In this document: piece after piece, positions 1-5,646 of the stretch
Numbering within the stretch: the first letter of the stretch is position 1
Layout of the letters: each line of letters opens with the position of its first letter
The notes under the pieces: generated by a model
The model's database searches: none
Told to the model about the DNA's origin: nothing
Seen by the model: the letters and a program-made list of their open reading frames with translations, nothing else
Assembly: GCA_048498995.1 (NCBI GenBank)
Contig: JBEHWX010000105.1
Location: forward strand, 1-20,421
DNA: 20,421 nt
DNA from: JBEHWX01 sp048498995
GTDB taxonomy: Bacteria > Bacteroidota > Ignavibacteria > OLB7
Direction: 5' to 3'
Position numbers and translations under genes: made by a program

Positions 1-16
1 GCTGCTGCGTGCTCAT
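1..16 (-). CDS. Start of an unknown gene running off the left edge (partial)
   Basis: Only the first five codons are present, reading M-S-T-Q-Q on the minus strand from an ATG at 16. The ATG shares bases with the TGA stop of the TetR gene (TCAT at 13-16, that is ATGA on the minus strand), the classic arrangement for translationally coupled operon partners. A good ribosome binding site, AAAGGAG on the minus strand (21-27), lies just upstream inside the end of the TetR gene. TetR repressors are often co-transcribed with the efflux or membrane-fusion gene they control, so a transport gene is possible, but nothing in these five residues identifies it. Confidence 0.55.
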
Positions 17-639
17 GATGCTCCTTTCGGTGTTTGATCGTGGGAATGGGTGGGGAGGAGTGATGCGCGGAAGAGCGCGGCCGCGCGCGCGGCGACCGCC
101 GGTGCCGGATAGTGCTCCGGGTCGAGCAGGGCGTGCTGCACCAGGCCGTCGACGGTGGCGAAGAGAATGCGCGCGCCGATCTCGGGATCATCGGCCCCGG
201 CGTCGCGCAGAAGTCCGGCGAGGAACGCGTGCACCTGGCCGTTCCAGGTGGCGAGCTCCGGGGCAAGCCCCTCGATCACGGCCGGCTGCATCCGGAGCGC
301 GTGGAACAGCAGCCAGAAGTGGCGGTTGCGCAGCGCGATCTCCAGGCTGGCGGCGAGCAACCGCTCGATCCGTGCCGCCGGATCTCCACCAGCCTCCGCG
401 GCGGCGAACGAGGCGCCGATATCGGCCATCCCCTGGCGGAAGATCTCCCGAAGCAGCTCCTCCTTTCCCGCGAAGTAATTGTAGAGGAGCCCGAGCGAGA
501 CGCCGGCCTCCTTGGCGATCATCCGGATCGTGGTGCCGGCGTAGCCGTGACGCGCGAAGAGCGCCAGCGCCCCCTCCACGATCCTCCGGCTGCTCTCCTC
601 CCTGATCGCCTGAAACTGTTCCGTGCTCCGAGGTGCCAT
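13..639 (-). CDS. TetR/AcrR-family transcriptional repressor
   Basis: This 208-residue protein has the TetR layout. The N-terminal helix-turn-helix spans about residues 15-65 and includes ALFARHGYAGTTIRMIAKEAGVS followed by the family signature LLYNYFAGKEELLREIF. The remainder is an alpha-helical ligand-binding and dimerisation domain. The ATG at 639 was chosen because it begins MAPRSTEQ, which gives the usual short arm before the DNA-binding domain; the open frame continues upstream to 756, but that would place the operator inside the coding region. A perfect palindrome lies 17 bases upstream and covers a promoter-like element, so autorepression is likely. The stop overlaps the start of another gene at 16. 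The ligand and regulon cannot be read from sequence; a role in efflux or fatty-acid or xenobiotic response is only a family-level guess. Confidence 0.9.
   Translation of the reverse strand: MAPRSTEQFQAIREESSRRIVEGALALFARHGYAGTTIRMIAKEAGVSLGLLYNYFAGKEELLREIFRQGMADIGASFAAAEAGGDPAARIERLLAASLEIALRNRHFWLLFHALRMQPAVIEGLAPELATWNGQVHAFLAGLLRDAGADDPEIGARILFATVDGLVQHALLDPEHYPAPAVAARAAALFRASLLPTHSHDQTPKGAS
21..27 (-). promoter_or_regulatory. Ribosome binding site for the gene leaving the left edge
   Basis: The minus strand reads AAAGGAG, four bases before the ATG at 16. Most genes in this window lack a recognisable Shine-Dalgarno sequence, so this one supports a real start here and internal reinitiation after the TetR gene. 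Confidence 0.5.
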
Positions 640-655
640 GTCGATCGATGATTGA

Positions 656-671
656 TTGAACGTTTGTTCAA
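656..671. promoter_or_regulatory. Palindromic operator, probably for the adjacent TetR repressor
   Basis: The sequence TTGAAC-GTTT-GTTCAA is a perfect inverted repeat with 6-base arms and a 4-base centre. Size and position are typical of TetR-family operators. It overlaps the -7-like element of the tetR promoter (669-676) and the inferred transcription start, so binding would block initiation. Confidence 0.65.
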
Positions 672-700
672 AGTTAGGACCATGTCCGGTTCCGTGCAAG
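669..700 (-). promoter_or_regulatory. Bacteroidetes-type promoter of the tetR gene
   Basis: On the minus strand the element at 676-669 reads TAACTTTG, matching all fixed positions of the Bacteroidetes -7 consensus TAnnTTTG. CTTG at 700-697 lies 20 bases upstream, close to the -33 TTTG consensus and at the expected spacing. The inferred start of transcription falls near 660-662, giving a leader of roughly 20 bases. No transcript data support this. Confidence 0.5.
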
Positions 701-795
701 AGGATGTGAGGATCACGGAGTGGGAAGATGCTCCGCGGCATCTGGTGGCCGAGCATCCGTGGAGCGCCATGGCCGCGGGGGAGGGGGAAAACGAC

Positions 796-831
796 GCTCG
801 CCCGGCATCACTGAACGGATGCCGGGCGAGC
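796..831 (-). terminator. Rho-independent terminator after the HMA-protein gene
   Basis: Arms at 796-809 and 818-831 form a perfect 14-bp GC-rich stem around an 8-base loop. Reading the minus strand, the stem is followed within a few bases by TTTT. It lies about 40 bases past the stop of the HMA gene and insulates it from the tetR promoter region. Confidence 0.8.
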
Positions 832-870
832 ATGATATCGCTGTCCCGATTGGCGGGAGAGGCTATGGTC

Positions 871-1218
871 TCAGTTCTCGTGGGCGCCGGGACGGCAGCA
901 GGCGCTGAGCTTCGACTGCGACTTCGGGTTGGCCTTGGTGTCGTTGGCGTCATAGCCGACGTTGGCGATCGCCTTCTCGATCCCGGCCACCGAGGTGACC
1001 TTCTCGTCGAACACCACGGTGGCGACCTTGTCGTCGACGTTCACATCGACCGACTTGACGCCCTTCACCTTCTTCAGTCCCGATTCGATCTTCGCCTTGC
1101 ACATCTCGCACTGCACGGTCGGCACCTTGATCTTTTCGGTCTTGAAGGAGTTGGCCATGGCCGGCGCGATCAGCGCCACCAGCAGGGCGAGGACGAGAGC
1201 TACGTGTCTGTTCTGCAT
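871..1218 (-). CDS. Secreted heavy-metal-associated (HMA) domain protein
   Basis: This 115-residue protein has a Sec signal peptide (hydrophobic stretch about 6-21, likely cut after AMA at residue 22) followed by one HMA domain. The metal-binding loop reads VQCEMCK, with Cys37 and Cys40 forming a CxxC pair; the Met that usually precedes the first Cys (MxCxxC) is absent. The rest follows the beta-alpha-beta-beta-alpha-beta pattern (KKVKGVKSVDVNVDDKV... and VAGIEKAIANVGYDA). A C-terminal Cys107-Cys108 pair follows the domain and may add a second thiol site. Domain and export suggest periplasmic binding of Cu(I), Hg(II) or similar, as in MerP-like carriers; the metal cannot be told. It lies 78 bases behind the outer-membrane protein gene on the same strand and ends in a strong terminator. 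Confidence 0.85.
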   Translation of the reverse strand: MQNRHVALVLALLVALIAPAMANSFKTEKIKVPTVQCEMCKAKIESGLKKVKGVKSVDVNVDDKVATVVFDEKVTSVAGIEKAIANVGYDANDTKANPKSQSKLSACCRPGAHEN

Positions 1219-1267
1219 GTTGGAGATCCGGTTGAATCGTGAATGTGTCGTTCCACCTCGTGATCGA

Positions 1268-1283
1268 CGGCCCCTGGGGGCCG
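1268..1283 (-). other. Small GC hairpin between two minus-strand genes
   Basis: CGGCCC and GGGCCG at 1268-1273 and 1278-1283 can pair around a 4-base loop in the 78-base gap before the HMA gene. No T run follows on the minus strand, so it is more likely an mRNA-processing or attenuating structure than a terminator. Support is weak. Confidence 0.25.
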
Positions 1284-1296
1284 ATAGTGGTCCGCT

Positions 1297-1986
1297 CTAG
1301 AAATAGAACGCAAGGATAAATGTAGCTCCGTTGCCGGTTCCGATCGAGACATTTTCTCGGGTGGGAAGATCGGCGCTGGTGGTGCTCCCGAGCTGGGTGA
1401 TCGATCGGGTGCCGCTGGTGCTCGTGTACATCAGCTGGTATTCGGCGCCGAGGCTCACGTTGCTGAAGGCGAACCACTCGGCGCCGAGGATCACGCCGGC
1501 CCCGAAGGTCAGGTCGGTCTGGGAGGCGGAGGCGCCGTTCACGAAGTTCACGTTCTCCACCTTGGCCGAGGCCACCCGCATCAGAAACTGCGCGCCGAAG
1601 TACCCGACCACCGGTCCGGCCGTTCCGATCGTGTAGCGGATCGCCGGCTGAAGCGAGATCGCGAAGCGGGTGGTGTCGATCTGCGGGAGCATCGCGGTCG
1701 AATCGTTCGACGGAGGAGAGAGGGAGGAGCTGGTGAAGTCGAGGCCGAGGCCGAGCCGGATGGCCAGGTTCTTCTCGGCATAATAGAGTCCGCCGAAGCC
1801 GCCGGAGAAGTTGTCGATGCCTTGGAGCCCATTGAGCGTGAAGAGGATGGCGCGATCGCCGGCGGCGGTGCGCGTGCGGGGAGCGGTGGTGTCCGCCGTC
1901 TGCGCCCGGGCGTTGGTGGCCGGCAGCGAGAGCGCCAGCGCCGCGAGCGCCGTGGCCGCGAGAAGTCGAAGAGCGGTCGATCTCAT
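1297..1986 (-). CDS. Outer-membrane beta-barrel protein of unknown function
   Basis: This 229-residue protein starts MRSTALRLLAATALAALAL, a clear signal peptide probably cleaved after ARA at residue 28. The mature part is a succession of amphipathic strands with alternating hydrophobic residues and Gly or aromatic turns (GGFGGLYYAEKNLAIRLGLGLDF, AISLQPAIRYTIG, GAGVILGAEWFAF, VSLGAEYQLMYTS). It ends in FILAFYF, with the C-terminal aromatic residue typical of BAM-assembled barrels. Length fits an 8- to 10-strand barrel. The start at 1986 was chosen over upstream options because it gives the signal peptide and has AGGAA six bases upstream. It probably shares a transcript with the downstream HMA gene. 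No specific substrate or function can be named. Confidence 0.8.
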   Translation of the reverse strand: MRSTALRLLAATALAALALSLPATNARAQTADTTAPRTRTAAGDRAILFTLNGLQGIDNFSGGFGGLYYAEKNLAIRLGLGLDFTSSSLSPPSNDSTAMLPQIDTTRFAISLQPAIRYTIGTAGPVVGYFGAQFLMRVASAKVENVNFVNGASASQTDLTFGAGVILGAEWFAFSNVSLGAEYQLMYTSTSGTRSITQLGSTTSADLPTRENVSIGTGNGATFILAFYF

Positions 1987-2284
1987 ACGGTTCCTGTGGT
2001 CTGCGTGAGTATATGCCTCGGATGCCCGTGGGAGTGTCGGGTGGAAATAGTACACGCAAGCGGCCGCAAAGTTGCCGATCCCGCGCCATCTCGCGGTCCG
2101 GCGCCGGCCCGGCCCGCGTGAAGGTGCTCCGGCGGCCCACCGGATTTTCCCATGGCCGGGGACTGAAATGGTCCGGTCGAGGGCAAAGCGTATGTTGCGT
2201 CTCCTCCCGAGCGCGCGCGAACGGAATCGGGCGCTTCGGGCGAGAACGGAACTCCGGCTCGGGCCGGTGAAACGGAAATCAACG
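1987..2284. other. Divergent intergenic region between barrel protein and CusF-like gene
   Basis: This 298-base region should contain two outward promoters. On the minus strand TATACT at 2013-2008 could serve the barrel gene, but no convincing -35 or -33 element stands at the right distance. No matching element was found for the plus-strand gene. It contains GC-rich self-complementary sequence near 2090-2125 with no assignable role. No small gene was recognised. Confidence 0.3.
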
Positions 2285-2692
2285 ATGGCGATGAAGGGAA
2301 CAATCACGGGGCGGGCCATGGCCGCCCTGCTCCTCGGCGGCTGGGTCGCGCTCGTGCTCGGCGGATGCTCCGGAAATCACGAGGAGACGGGATCGGGCGC
2401 GACCTCCGGTGCCACCTCCGGTGCCGTTTCAGGCGGACATTACGCGGACACCTCGGTGGCGCTCTACAGCTTTCGGGGGAAGGTCGTGGCGGTCGACGCC
2501 GAGCGGCGCGCGGTAACGATCGATCATGAGAAGATCGGCGACTTCATGGAGCCGATGACCATGCCGTTCAAGGTCGCCGACACGACGCTGCTGTCGCGGG
2601 CCGTGCCGGGGCGCGCGATGGCCTTCACCATTCGCGTCGAGCACAACATGATCGTGCTCACGGACATTCGCGATACCAGCTCGGGATCGTGA
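2285..2692 (+). CDS. CusF-like copper-binding lipoprotein
   Basis: This 135-residue protein has a lipoprotein signal with lipobox LGGC and lipidated Cys28. A low-complexity tether (about 29-56) contains tandem SGAT-SGAT-SGAV repeats. A CusF-type OB-fold domain follows at about residues 60-130 (YSFRGKVVAVDAERRAVTIDHEKIG...). CusF domains bind Cu(I)/Ag(I) through a His, two Met and, in E. coli, a Trp. Here His81, Met91 and Met93 (within MEPMTMPF) are visible and Met88 takes the Trp position, as in the SCO-associated variant of the family. It probably captures periplasmic copper at a membrane surface. The gene is divergent from the barrel protein across 298 bases. An ATG at 2291 is an alternative start. 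Confidence 0.82.
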   Translation: MAMKGTITGRAMAALLLGGWVALVLGGCSGNHEETGSGATSGATSGAVSGGHYADTSVALYSFRGKVVAVDAERRAVTIDHEKIGDFMEPMTMPFKVADTTLLSRAVPGRAMAFTIRVEHNMIVLTDIRDTSSGS

Positions 2693-2708
2693 GGAGGGGC
2701 AAGCCTCC
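2693..2708. terminator. Short hairpin between converging genes
   Basis: GGAGG (2693-2697) and CCTCC (2704-2708) pair around a 6-base loop directly after the stop of the CusF-like gene. The stem is only 5 bp and no T run follows, so this is a weak candidate for a bidirectional terminator between that gene and the small minus-strand ORF ending at 2712. Confidence 0.25.
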
Positions 2709-2711
2709 GGA

Positions 2712-2840
2712 TCACTCCCCGTAGATATCTCTCATCAGTTGTAGGATCTCGCGGATCCAGCCGCGAAGCTGGAGGAATCCGATCAGGACCAGCGCGATGA
2801 GGGCAAGGGTGAACGCTGTGCTCAACATGGTCGAACGCAT
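2712..2840 (-). CDS. Possible 42-residue single-helix membrane protein
   Basis: From the ATG at 2840 the peptide begins MRSTMLSTAFTLALIALVLIGF and ends LQLRGWIREILQLMRDIYGE. It has one strong hydrophobic helix (about residues 8-22) followed by an amphipathic, mixed-charge tail, a plausible layout for a small inner-membrane regulator. A second ATG at 2828 would give 38 residues. Evidence for reality is the clean helix-plus-tail composition and a tidy convergent position next to the CusF-like gene. Against it: no ribosome binding site is evident, the frame stays open upstream to 3038, and no family is recognised. The location suggests, but does not show, a link to metal handling. Confidence 0.4.
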   Translation of the reverse strand: MRSTMLSTAFTLALIALVLIGFLQLRGWIREILQLMRDIYGE

Positions 2841-3011
2841 GACGAGGCGAGGGAACGCCCCGAAGTGAGTATGAGCCCTGGACGTGGGAAGTCGAGCGAG
2901 GAGCGGGAAGGGACGCTCTCTACCGGAGATTTCGTCCGAATCAATCGAATACTGAAGTTCTAGACCCGAAAGAACATACGAAGTTACATGATCTGGTCTC
3001 CCATAAACTTT

Positions 3012-3023
3012 GCGACATGTCGC
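3012..3023. promoter_or_regulatory. 12-bp palindrome and promoter-like element before the HMBD-like lipoprotein gene
   Basis: GCGACATGTCGC is a perfect palindrome. It directly follows AAACTTTG (3005-3012), one mismatch from the Bacteroidetes -7 consensus TAnnTTTG, so it would sit over the transcription start of the plus-strand gene at 3099. No TTTG was found at the expected upstream distance. It could be an operator for a metal-responsive regulator; this is inference. Confidence 0.35.
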
Positions 3024-3098
3024 TCCGGCCATCCCCACGTTCCGTGTCGGGGAACCCGGTCAACTCTTCCTTCGCATGCCGATAGCGCGTCGCGTTCC

Positions 3099-3482
3099 GT
3101 GGCCGCTCCACGTCCGGAAGCCGCGGCGCGGACCTTCACGGCGATGCTCCTGGCCGCGACGCTCCTTGCCGGGACGCTCGGACTGGCCGCCTGCGGCAAG
3201 AAGGGGGGAGCCAAGGGGCAGGCGGCCGAGGGGGATTCGATGACCACCAGCCAGATGCTCGCCGACGGCATAGTGGCCAAGCCGGAGTGGATACGACAGG
3301 AGCCGATCGACCTGGCGCGGATCGACGGGAATCGCGACGGCCACGTCTGGCAGTGTCCGGCCGACGCCAACGTGATCGCCGACGAGGCGGGTGCGTGCCC
3401 GAACTGCAGCCGGAAGCTGGAGAGGGTGGAGCTCGACAAGGCGAGGGAGAGACTGAAGGATCAGCAGTTCGAGTCCCGATAG
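3099..3482 (+). CDS. Lipoprotein with a degenerate heavy-metal-binding (HMBD-like) motif
   Basis: Read from GTG at 3099 this is a 127-residue lipoprotein: a basic N-terminus (Arg5, Arg11), a hydrophobic core, then lipobox LAAC with Cys32. The GTG was chosen because the internal ATG at 3144 would give a signal peptide with no positive charge. The mature part has a Lys/Gly-rich tether and then GHVWQCPADANVIADEAGACPNCSRKLERVEL (residues 81-111, split in two here by eye). This resembles the YxCPMHPxxxxxxxGxCPxCGMxL heavy-metal-binding domain found in copper-efflux proteins, with Cys86, Cys100 and Cys103 kept but the MHP and GM positions replaced. It may be a small zinc or copper site, or a zinc-ribbon-like relic. 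It is divergent from the small membrane ORF. Confidence 0.65.
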   Translation: MAAPRPEAAARTFTAMLLAATLLAGTLGLAACGKKGGAKGQAAEGDSMTTSQMLADGIVAKPEWIRQEPIDLARIDGNRDGHVWQCPADANVIADEAGACPNCSRKLERVELDKARERLKDQQFESR

Positions 3483-4055
3483 CCGGGAGCGGCGGCGAAG
3501 CTCGGGAGCGCGGCGGGGGGGCGAGGAGGCTGTCGATGCCGTGGTCCCCTCGGGTGCGAAATTCGCGAAAAACGGGCGGTTTTGGCGTCGTCGCGGAATC
3601 TTCGGGGTTCGTGCGACACTTCATCCCGATTCCGGTCTGTATGACTGAACGGGAAAGCACTGCCGCACACACCCTATGCGGTCGGGCTCTCGGATCACGA
3701 TGGAGAATCGATTATTCCCATACGGTCCGTTCACGGCGATCGACAAGAAATCCGGCCGGTAGCCGGCCATTCCGACGATACGCATCCTGTTGGTACCGAT
3801 CGAGCCGCGTCGTACCTTGCCGCCCCGCAAGGTCGCAATCCACGGAGGCTCATTCGGATGGATGCGGGCTTCGGGAGGGAAGGAAACCGGTTTCAGAGGT
3901 GGTGCGGGGAGGAGTTGTCGACGCGTGCCGGTGGGACAGAAGATCCGCCTGGTGGTGCAGGCGGTCGATCCGGTCGAGATCGAGCGTTGCCGACGGAGAA
4001 TCCGGCGTCTGCCGGAGCGTCCGTGCCTCATGTAACGACCCTCATACGGCCAACG
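3483..4055. other. Gene-poor 573-bp region upstream of the ECF sigma operon
   Basis: No convincing coding sequence was found on either strand: short open frames have Arg/Pro-rich shadow composition and no family signature. Visible structure includes a G7 run near 3514-3520, a hairpin of GGCCGG/CCGGCC with a TAG loop (3754-3768), and a hairpin of ACCTTGC/GCAAGGT with a 6-base loop (3814-3833). The sequence between 3600 and 3800 is less GC-rich than its surroundings and is where a promoter would be expected, but no clear sigma-70 or TTTG/TAnnTTTG pair was recognised. An ECF-dependent autoregulatory promoter, a long leader or a small RNA could lie here. Confidence 0.4.
3814..3833 (+). other. Hairpin in the leader of the sigma operon
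   Basis: ACCTTGC (3814-3820) and GCAAGGT (3827-3833) form a perfect 7-bp stem with a CGCCCC loop. No T run follows, so it is not an obvious terminator. It may be part of a structured 5' leader. Confidence 0.35.
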
Positions 4056-4733
4056 ATGCGGAAGACGAATACGCAAGCCCCGGACCCCTTCTCGCCGGGG
4101 CGAGATGCCAGAGACAAGGAGCTCTTCGCCAAGTATGTGGCGGGGGATCAATCGGGTTTCGAACAGCTTTACACGCTGTACGAGCGCCCGCTGCTGTTGT
4201 ACTGTCAGCACATGCTTCGTACCCAGCAGGAAGCCCAGGATGCCTTTCAGGAAACCTGGCTTCGCGTGATCCGCGTCCGAGGCAGAGGAGAGATCGTCGA
4301 GCACTTCTGCGCGATGCTCTTCACGATCGCCCGGAACGTCTCGTTGAATCGTCTCAACGAGCAGAAGCAGGCTACGCTGGAGATGTCGATCAACGCCAAC
4401 GACAGCGAAGCCGACCTTCCGGCCCGGTCGGTCAAGGAGTACAACGAGCTTGAGGATCTCGTCAACCGTGCATTGAGACGGCTCCCCGTCTCGCAGCGCG
4501 AGGCATTCGTGCTTCACGCGATGCTCGGGTATTCGTTCAAGGAAATCGCCGTGATGCAGGGGATCTCGATGACCGGGGCGAAGACGCGTGCCTTCAGGGC
4601 CCGCAGCTACGTCCGGAAACTTCTGTCGAACTGGCTCGCACTCGCCGAGGACGAGCCGATGGAGGATGAGACGACTCCCCAGCATAGCAGCTACTCACCC
4701 CAGTTTGATGTGATGAACGATGCAAACCGCTGA
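4056..4733 (+). CDS. ECF-type sigma-70 family RNA polymerase sigma factor
   Basis: This 225-residue protein has the two-domain ECF layout. Region 2 (about residues 30-105) includes GFEQLYTLYERPLLLYCQ and AQDAFQETWLRVIR, which bind core polymerase and the -10 element. Region 4 (about 134-190) includes LPVSQREAFVLHAMLGYSFKEIAVMQGIS, the helix-turn-helix for the -35 element. An acidic tail of about 35 residues follows. The ATG at 4056 was chosen because it gives a normal ECF N-terminus; GTG at 4023 and longer forms are possible, and no ribosome binding site stands out. Its last 14 bases overlap the start of the next gene, a membrane protein likely to be its anti-sigma factor. It probably directs transcription of its own operon and other surface genes. 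Confidence 0.9.
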   Translation: MRKTNTQAPDPFSPGRDARDKELFAKYVAGDQSGFEQLYTLYERPLLLYCQHMLRTQQEAQDAFQETWLRVIRVRGRGEIVEHFCAMLFTIARNVSLNRLNEQKQATLEMSINANDSEADLPARSVKEYNELEDLVNRALRRLPVSQREAFVLHAMLGYSFKEIAVMQGISMTGAKTRAFRARSYVRKLLSNWLALAEDEPMEDETTPQHSSYSPQFDVMNDANR

Positions 4734-5646
4734 TCTCATTACCGCGTTTCTCAATAACGAGATGACCGCGGAGCAAGAGCGGCAATTCCTGCTCTCGGTC
4801 GCCGCCAGCGACTCACTGCGACTCGGTCTAAAGTCGCATGTCATGGTGGACCGGATCTTCCAGAAGCAGCTCGCCGAGGCGCATGTCGCGGCGGATGTGA
4901 AGGCCAAGATCTTCGCCGAGATGTCCGCGTCGCTCGGTCAGGTTGCGCCACACACGGCTCCGCACGCGGCGCCGTCGACTGCGCCGCCCGGTCCGATGCT
5001 CCCCGACGCCGCGCCCATCGCGCAGGCGGCCGCCGAGAAGGGTATTCTCGGCGCGCTGCTGACCAAGATGGGTACCGGCATCGCCGCCCTCTCGCTGGCC
5101 GTCGGCGGGTTCACGGCCGGCTATCTCGTCCACTCCGAGTCCGGACAGCCCCGTCCGGCCGAGATCCATGGCGCCGCCCCGGCGGACCAGAATCACGGCC
5201 AACAGACGATCGGCGCTCCGGCGACGAGCTTCCACCAGAGCATCTCCGCTCCGGGGAATCGTGGCGAAATTCCGTCAGCCGAGGCCCCGTCGGCCGAAGC
5301 TCCGGCGGCGACCACGGCCACGACGCAGGTCGTGACCGCGGATGCTCCGGCCATGCAGCCGCGACTGGCCACGACCCGTCGTCGTGCCTCGTCGGCGACC
5401 GCTCCGGCCGAGTCCCCCGCCAACGTGGGGCACTCGTCGGTCGATGCTCCGGCCTCCGGTGCCGATCCCGCCTCGGGTCCGGCCAGTGTGACGATTACCT
5501 CTCCGGGGGTGTCGAACAGAGAGCAGGCGCAGAGCCCGACCAGTGGCACCGAGGAGTCGCGTGTCTCGGTCAAGGCGACCATCAGGAAATCGAATCCCGA
5601 GGATCGCCGCCAGACCCGCCAATCGGAGGATCAAGGGATGCCATGA
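4720..5646 (+). CDS. Membrane-bound anti-sigma factor-like protein
   Basis: This 308-residue protein starts inside the sigma gene (14-bp overlap). A soluble N-terminus (about residues 1-70, with DLITAFLNNEMTAEQERQFL and VKAKIFAEMSASL) is helical and cytoplasmic-looking and resembles the sigma-binding part of Bacteroidota anti-sigma factors, which lack a zinc-binding HxxxCxxC motif. A Pro/Ala-rich link leads to one transmembrane helix at about 118-138 (MGTGIAALSLAVGGFTAGYL). The outer part (about 140-308) is low-complexity, rich in Ala, Pro, Ser and Thr with a short PSAEA repeat, and probably disordered in the periplasm. Sequestration of the sigma factor is inferred from gene order, topology and N-terminal look; no diagnostic motif proves it. 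Its stop overlaps the next start by ATGA. Confidence 0.72.
   Translation: MQTADLITAFLNNEMTAEQERQFLLSVAASDSLRLGLKSHVMVDRIFQKQLAEAHVAADVKAKIFAEMSASLGQVAPHTAPHAAPSTAPPGPMLPDAAPIAQAAAEKGILGALLTKMGTGIAALSLAVGGFTAGYLVHSESGQPRPAEIHGAAPADQNHGQQTIGAPATSFHQSISAPGNRGEIPSAEAPSAEAPAATTATTQVVTADAPAMQPRLATTRRRASSATAPAESPANVGHSSVDAPASGADPASGPASVTITSPGVSNREQAQSPTSGTEESRVSVKATIRKSNPEDRRQTRQSEDQGMP

Noticed and set aside
950..2140. A 396-codon minus-strand frame through the HMA and barrel genes
   Set aside because: It is a different frame of the same strand as two genes with signal peptides and domain signatures; its own composition is Arg-rich shadow.
3514..3520. G7 run as a phase-variation tract
   Set aside because: It lies outside any supported coding sequence, after the stop at 3482, so slippage would not switch a gene.
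3790..4035. An 81-codon plus-strand frame in the sigma leader
   Set aside because: Arg/Pro/Gly-rich sequence with no hydrophobic core or motif and no ribosome binding site; kept only as part of an unexplained region.
3621..4685. A 354-codon minus-strand frame covering the sigma gene and its leader
   Set aside because: It covers a well-supported ECF sigma gene and has no motif of its own; its part in the leader has shadow-like composition.
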